From Verrucomicrobiota bacterium (GTDB lineage Bacteria; Verrucomicrobiota; Verrucomicrobiia; Verrucomicrobiales; Akkermansiaceae): DNA of 35,137 nucleotides. The stretch lies in assembly GCA_004293285.1 (NCBI GenBank), contig RDYF01000039.1, forward strand, positions 1 through 35,137. The letters are read 5' to 3'. The position numbers were made by a program, and so were the translations under genes. Every line of letters begins with the position of its first letter. Positions within the stretch are counted from its first letter, which is position 1. This document shows, piece after piece, positions 32,423 through 35,137 of this stretch. Under the pieces are notes generated by a model. It was not told the DNA's origin. It saw only the letters and a list, made by a program, of their open reading frames with translations, and made no database searches.

Positions 32423-32709
32423 CGGGAGGCTTCTGGATTGGTCCACCACGCGTCATCCGCTTCATCTCCTTCGCTCCACTCCGGCTCCATGATGCGATCG
32501 CTTTCGATGGCATCTGCCGCTTTGCCCCCAAATAATTGGCTCCTCAATTTCGCAATCATATCGGCTTTCGATGCCATCTGTGGCATGACCGGCCTCACTT
32601 CCAGCACTGCCCGCCCATGGTCCGTCACAATCAACGATTCTCCCGTGCGCTCTACCTCACGAAAATACTCCAGCATTTTCGCTTTGAGTTTTCCTTTCGA
32701 GATGACCAT
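32419..32709 (-). CDS. Antitoxin of module 2, Phd/YefM family
   Basis: A 96-residue protein with the Phd-type N-terminus: K-L-K-A-K-M-L-E-Y-F-R-E-V-E-R-T-G, then E-S-L-I-V-T-D-H-G-R-A-V-L-E-V-R-P. The acidic C-terminal half (E-S-D-R-I-M-E-P-E-W-S-E-G-D-E) probably masks the toxin. The frame is open to 32772, but the Met at 32709 begins the family domain. An 8-bp palindrome GTCATGAC (32728-32735) 18 bp upstream of the start could be its operator. It is transcribed against the cas genes. Confidence 0.85.
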   Translation of the reverse strand: MVISKGKLKAKMLEYFREVERTGESLIVTDHGRAVLEVRPVMPQMASKADMIAKLRSQLFGGKAADAIESDRIMEPEWSEGDEADDAWWTNPEASR

Positions 32710-32770
32710 GCACTGATGGCAGTCGTAGTCATGACCATAGTCAAATCGATAATCCGCCACCATTTCCACC

Positions 32771-32806
32771 ATGAAACGACATCTCTATGCGCTTGTCGCC
32801 ACCCTC
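32771..32806 (+). pseudogene. Relic of the 5' end of cas1
   Basis: These 36 bases match the first 36 bases of cas1 (33544-33579) at 30 positions, the first 15 being identical (ATGAAACGACATCTC). Translated they give M-K-R-H-L-Y-A-L-V-A-T-L against [12 protein letters not shown] in Cas1. The similarity stops abruptly after this. The relic lies between modules 2 and 3, so module 3 is bracketed by a dead and a live cas1 start. Confidence 0.7.
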
Positions 32807-32842
32807 ATGAAACGGCAACGTCTAGCAGCAAGCCATCACCCA

Positions 32843-33247
32843 TCACGGCAGCGGAAACTCCACCGCACGATGCAACATCGGCAGCTCGGCAAAATGCTCA
32901 TCGCGTGTCGCGAGCTCGCCACCGCACTGCCACGCTTGCGTCGCGATCCAAATGTCATTCGTCGGAATCGGCTTACCCTTCTCTCTCAAATGTTGCAAAA
33001 ATTCCGCGTAAATTTCGGCAGTGCGATGATCCACCACCGCCACCTCCACGCGAGAATGTTGCAGAAATTCCCGAAGTTTACGACGATTCTCCGCACGACG
33101 CGCTCCTTGCAAAAAGCCGAATTCCAGCTCACCCAACACCACACTGGGAATCACCACACGAGTCGCCGTAGCCACATTGCCAGCCCACTTTCCACTACGA
33201 CGCCAATCACTGTAGGCGTTCGTATCCAGCACGACAGTCACTTCCAT
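32843..33247 (-). CDS. Toxin of module 3, PIN-domain ribonuclease (VapC/FitB-like)
   Basis: A 134-residue PIN protein. V-V-L-D-T-N-A-Y-S-D (D8), V-L-G-E-L-E-F-G-F (E40), T-N-D-I-W-I-A-T-Q-A (D98) and A-T-R-D-E-H-F (D116) form a full active site. The I-P-x-N-D-x-W-I-A form is typical of VapC/FitB relatives. It overlaps its antitoxin gene by 10 bp. The first two modules carry different PIN sequences, so the three toxins are not recent copies of each other. Confidence 0.88.
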   Translation of the reverse strand: MEVTVVLDTNAYSDWRRSGKWAGNVATATRVVIPSVVLGELEFGFLQGARRAENRRKLREFLQHSRVEVAVVDHRTAEIYAEFLQHLREKGKPIPTNDIWIATQAWQCGGELATRDEHFAELPMLHRAVEFPLP

Positions 33248-33486
33248 AAATCCGAGTCGATCGCGTTAAACCCCTCCATCGATGCCTCCCATTCTGCTCC
33301 AAAATCATCAGGCGAATCTCCCGCAAATGTTTCCAAGCCGTTTTTGCGCAGAACTCCGTCCTCTCCCAGCCCTCTCGCCAAGGCTTCGACCAGCACCGTA
33401 TTCATCGATACTCCTTTTTGGGCCGCAATCGCTTTGGCCTTCGCTACCCATTTTTCTTCCACTCTTCTTACGGTTACCTGAGTCAT
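33238..33486 (-). CDS. Antitoxin of module 3, ribbon-helix-helix (VapB/FitA-like)
   Basis: An 82-residue protein. The strand Q-V-T-V-R-R-V-E-E is followed by helix W-V-A-K-A-K-A-I-A-A-Q-K-G-V-S, then M-N-T-V-L-V-E-A-L-A-R-G-L, the classic ribbon-helix-helix layout. The acidic tail contains W-E-A-S-M-E-G-F and ends D-L-W-K. It is divergent from cas1, whose ATG is 57 bp away. The gap holds two TGCATGCA palindromes that it may bind. Confidence 0.85.
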   Translation of the reverse strand: MTQVTVRRVEEKWVAKAKAIAAQKGVSMNTVLVEALARGLGEDGVLRKNGLETFAGDSPDDFGAEWEASMEGFNAIDSDLWK

Positions 33487-33493
33487 GCATGCA
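33486..33493. promoter_or_regulatory. Proximal TGCATGCA palindrome
   Basis: An 8-bp perfect palindrome overlapping the first base of the module 3 antitoxin start codon. It is identical to the core of the distal site centred 22 bp away (about two helical turns). Confidence 0.5.
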
Positions 33494-33498
33494 CGATC

Positions 33499-33527
33499 TC
33501 ATAAAACTGCATGCAGTCAATCACCAA
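33499..33527 (-). promoter_or_regulatory. Putative promoter of module 3 with embedded operator
   Basis: On the reverse strand TTGGTG (33527-33522), a 17-base spacer and TTATGA (33504-33499) precede the antitoxin ATG by 12 bases. The 10-bp palindrome CTGCATGCAG (33507-33516) fills the spacer. The same palindrome is 28 bp upstream of the cas1 start on the other strand. Confidence 0.45.
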
Positions 33528-33543
33528 TCCCAAAACCTCTCCC

Positions 33544-34584
33544 ATGAAACGACATCTCAACACACTTTTCGTCACCCTCGAAGGCGCTTATCTCCACAAA
33601 GATGGGGCCGCTGTCGCCATCCGGCACGAGGGCCAAGTCAAACTTCGCGTGCCTCTCCATAACCTTGAGGGCATTGTCTGCCTTGGCTGGGACACTTGCG
33701 CCTCCGCCTCGCTCATGGCCGCTTGCGCCGAGGCCAAGGTTTCTCTGTCGTTCCATAACCCGCACGGCAAATTCCTCGCCTGCACCCAGAGCTTTACCTC
33801 AGGAAACATCCTTCTCCGCCGTGAACAATACCGCCGCGCCGATGCCGAACCCGCCTCCTGCGCCATTGCCGCCAATATGATCGCCGCGAAACTTCATAAC
33901 AGCCGCCAAGTCCTCATGCGCGCCGCCCGCGACCACGGCGATAAGGACCCTCATCGCAGCGCCGTACTCCTCCGCGCCAGCGATGCCATTCTCCAACGCA
34001 TCCCCTACCTCCACCGCGTCACCTCGCTCGATAGCATTCGCGGCATTGAGGGCGACTGCGCCACGTTCTATTTCGAGGCCTTTCCCCAGCTCATCACCGC
34101 ACGCGATCCGCAACTGCAGATCAAAGGACGCTCCCGCCGCCCTCCCCTCGATCCCGTCAATGCTCTGCTCTCGTTTCTCTACGTCATCCTCATGCACGAC
34201 TGCCGCTCGGCCTGCGAATCCGTGGGACTCGATTCGCAGTGCGGATTTCTCCATCGCGACCGACCCGGGCGTCCCTCGCTCGCCCTCGATCTGATGGAAG
34301 AATTTCGTCCCATCTTTGCCGATCGCGCCGTGCTCACACTTCTCAATCGACAGCAAATCACCATCCAAGATTTCCGCTTTGAAGAAAGCGGTGCCGTATT
34401 GCTGGCAGAAGATGCCAGAAAAACCGTGCTCGCTCACTGGCAGGAGCGCAAACAAGAAGAAATCCACCATCCTTTCCTCGATGAAAAAATCAGTCTCGGC
34501 CTGCTACCCATGATTCAGGCTCGGCTCCTCGCCCGCCATCTCCGCGGCGACCTCGATGCCTATCCCGCCTACCTTCACAAATAA
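33544..34584 (+). CDS. cas1: Cas1 integrase (type I-C)
   Basis: With Cas2 it integrates new spacers at the leader end of the array. The 346-residue protein has metal ligands E169 ([12 protein letters not shown]), H237 ([17 protein letters not shown]) and D249, with M-E-E-F-R-P following. The start at 33544 gives the subtype I-C start M-K-R-H-L-N-T-L; the open frame reaches back to 33511 without homology. Normally it follows cas4 closely. Here 1.5 kb of opposite-strand toxin-antitoxin genes separate them, so it needs its own promoter or one shared with module 3. GC-rich (36 G+C in 34021-34080). Confidence 0.97.
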   Translation: MKRHLNTLFVTLEGAYLHKDGAAVAIRHEGQVKLRVPLHNLEGIVCLGWDTCASASLMAACAEAKVSLSFHNPHGKFLACTQSFTSGNILLRREQYRRADAEPASCAIAANMIAAKLHNSRQVLMRAARDHGDKDPHRSAVLLRASDAILQRIPYLHRVTSLDSIRGIEGDCATFYFEAFPQLITARDPQLQIKGRSRRPPLDPVNALLSFLYVILMHDCRSACESVGLDSQCGFLHRDRPGRPSLALDLMEEFRPIFADRAVLTLLNRQQITIQDFRFEESGAVLLAEDARKTVLAHWQERKQEEIHHPFLDEKISLGLLPMIQARLLARHLRGDLDAYPAYLHK

Positions 34585-34606
34585 CAGCAGCTCACCATTT
34601 TCCCCC

Positions 34607-34897
34607 ATGTATATCCTTCTCACCTACGATGTATCCACCATCGACCAAGCCGGCAAACGACGTCTCCGCCAAGTGGCCAAAACCTGCCTTGACTACGGCC
34701 AACGCGTGCAAAATTCCGTCTTTGAATGCAAAGTGGATCCCGCCCAGCTGGTAGCACTGAAAGACAAGCTCATCCGCATCATCGACCCCAAGACCGATAG
34801 CCTGCGTTTTTATCACCTAGGCACCAACTGGGAACACAAAGTCGAGCATCACGGAGCCAAAGAAACATACAACATTGAAGGCCCGCTGATTTTGTGA
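34607..34897 (+). CDS. cas2: Cas2, spacer-integration partner
   Basis: A 96-residue ferredoxin-fold protein that bridges two Cas1 dimers. It starts [10 protein letters not shown] with D8 at the conserved Asp position. [25 protein letters not shown] helix and strand, then L-R-F-Y-H-L-G and the C-terminal I-E-G-P-L-I-L follow, typical of type I-C. The start is the ATG 22 bp after the cas1 stop. The leader begins directly after it. Confidence 0.96.
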   Translation: MYILLTYDVSTIDQAGKRRLRQVAKTCLDYGQRVQNSVFECKVDPAQLVALKDKLIRIIDPKTDSLRFYHLGTNWEHKVEHHGAKETYNIEGPLIL

Positions 34898-35104
34898 TAT
34901 CCTCTCATACGCTCGCCGAGAAGACATCGCGAACCCCAAGTGCACAACAAAAGCCCCGAAGGTTCGCGCTACCTTCTCAGGCCCGCCCCATCAACGTTCT
35001 TTGACATTCTGCAATCATTTTTTTGTTAGAAAGCGCCTTCAAAAAGCCGTTTCGCGGAAAGATCCATTCTTGCCAAGCAAAATCAAAGCCTATAGCATCC
35101 CGCT
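34898..35104 (+). promoter_or_regulatory. CRISPR leader
   Basis: The 207 bp between cas2 and the first repeat hold no gene. A TTGACA box (35001-35006), with TGTTAG 17 bases on (35024-35029), may be the array promoter, leaving about 70 transcribed bases before the first repeat. Two overlapping inverted repeats occupy 34928-34976: CGCGAACC with GGTTCGCG, and GAAGGT with ACCTTC. Confidence 0.7.
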
Positions 35105-35137
35105 ATCGCCCCTCTCACGAGGGGCGCGGATTGAAAC
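35105..35137 (+). CRISPR. First repeat of a type I-C CRISPR array (array continues outside window)
   Basis: The last 33 bases have the type I-C repeat form: an ATCGC start, the hairpin CGCCCCTC-TCAC-GAGGGGCG (35107-35126) and the tail CGGATTGAAAC. Known I-C repeats usually begin GTCGC and end in the same ATTGAAAC. Only one copy is inside the window, so repetition itself is not seen. The call rests on resemblance plus position after cas2 and a leader. Confidence 0.88.

Overview
The window looks like chromosomal DNA of a Gram-negative bacterium, most probably a member of the Verrucomicrobiota (inference). The support is the wording of ribosomal protein L28, a DnaX whose zinc cysteines are replaced by a G-P-G-G-P-K-V-D type insert, an ECF sigma factor feeding a transmembrane kinase/PEGA/FGE-sulfatase fusion, a TonB receptor ending in Phe, and genes that mostly lack Shine-Dalgarno sequences. 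No tRNA or rRNA gene was seen.

Positions 1-23000 are mostly housekeeping. rpsA (partial) and a DUF3147 membrane protein come first, then a divergent pair of small DNA-binding-type genes. A four-gene sugar/sugar-acid operon follows (Gfo/Idh/MocA oxidoreductase, sugar isomerase/epimerase, gluconokinase, Ldh-type dehydrogenase), then rpmB and queA. A reverse-strand pair holds a PfkB kinase and an inositol-phosphatase-like enzyme, with an NTF2-like protein upstream. Next are der and a metal-type TonB receptor preceded by two matching palindromes. A reverse-strand operon reads dnaX, ybaB, ubiA-like, galK, bifunctional nuclease, rluE-like. The ECF sigma gene overlaps the kinase/PEGA/FGE-sulfatase gene, whose 3' end and the neighbouring OsmC gene both appear to have lost sequence.

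Positions 23400-35137 are a type I-C CRISPR-Cas locus: cas3-cas5c-cas8c-cas7c, then cas4, cas1, cas2, a leader and the first repeat, which ends exactly at the window edge. The locus is a mosaic. The interference genes cas3 to cas7 are visibly less GC-rich than cas4, cas1 and cas2. A GC-rich relic of a different Cas3 N-terminus sits directly in front of the intact cas3. This suggests that a resident interference module was replaced while the adaptation module stayed.

The most unusual feature is what interrupts the operon. Three complete PIN-domain (VapC-type) toxin-antitoxin modules lie inside it: one between cas7c and cas4 on the cas strand, and two between cas4 and cas1 on the opposite strand. 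An unrecognised 211-residue gene and a 14-copy heptamer repeat precede the first module. The third module is flanked by two copies of the start of cas1, one a decayed relic, and its twin TGCATGCA palindromes lie 28 bp upstream of the cas1 start codon. The arrangement suggests addiction modules that stabilise, and possibly co-regulate, the adaptation half of the CRISPR locus. That functional reading is inference.
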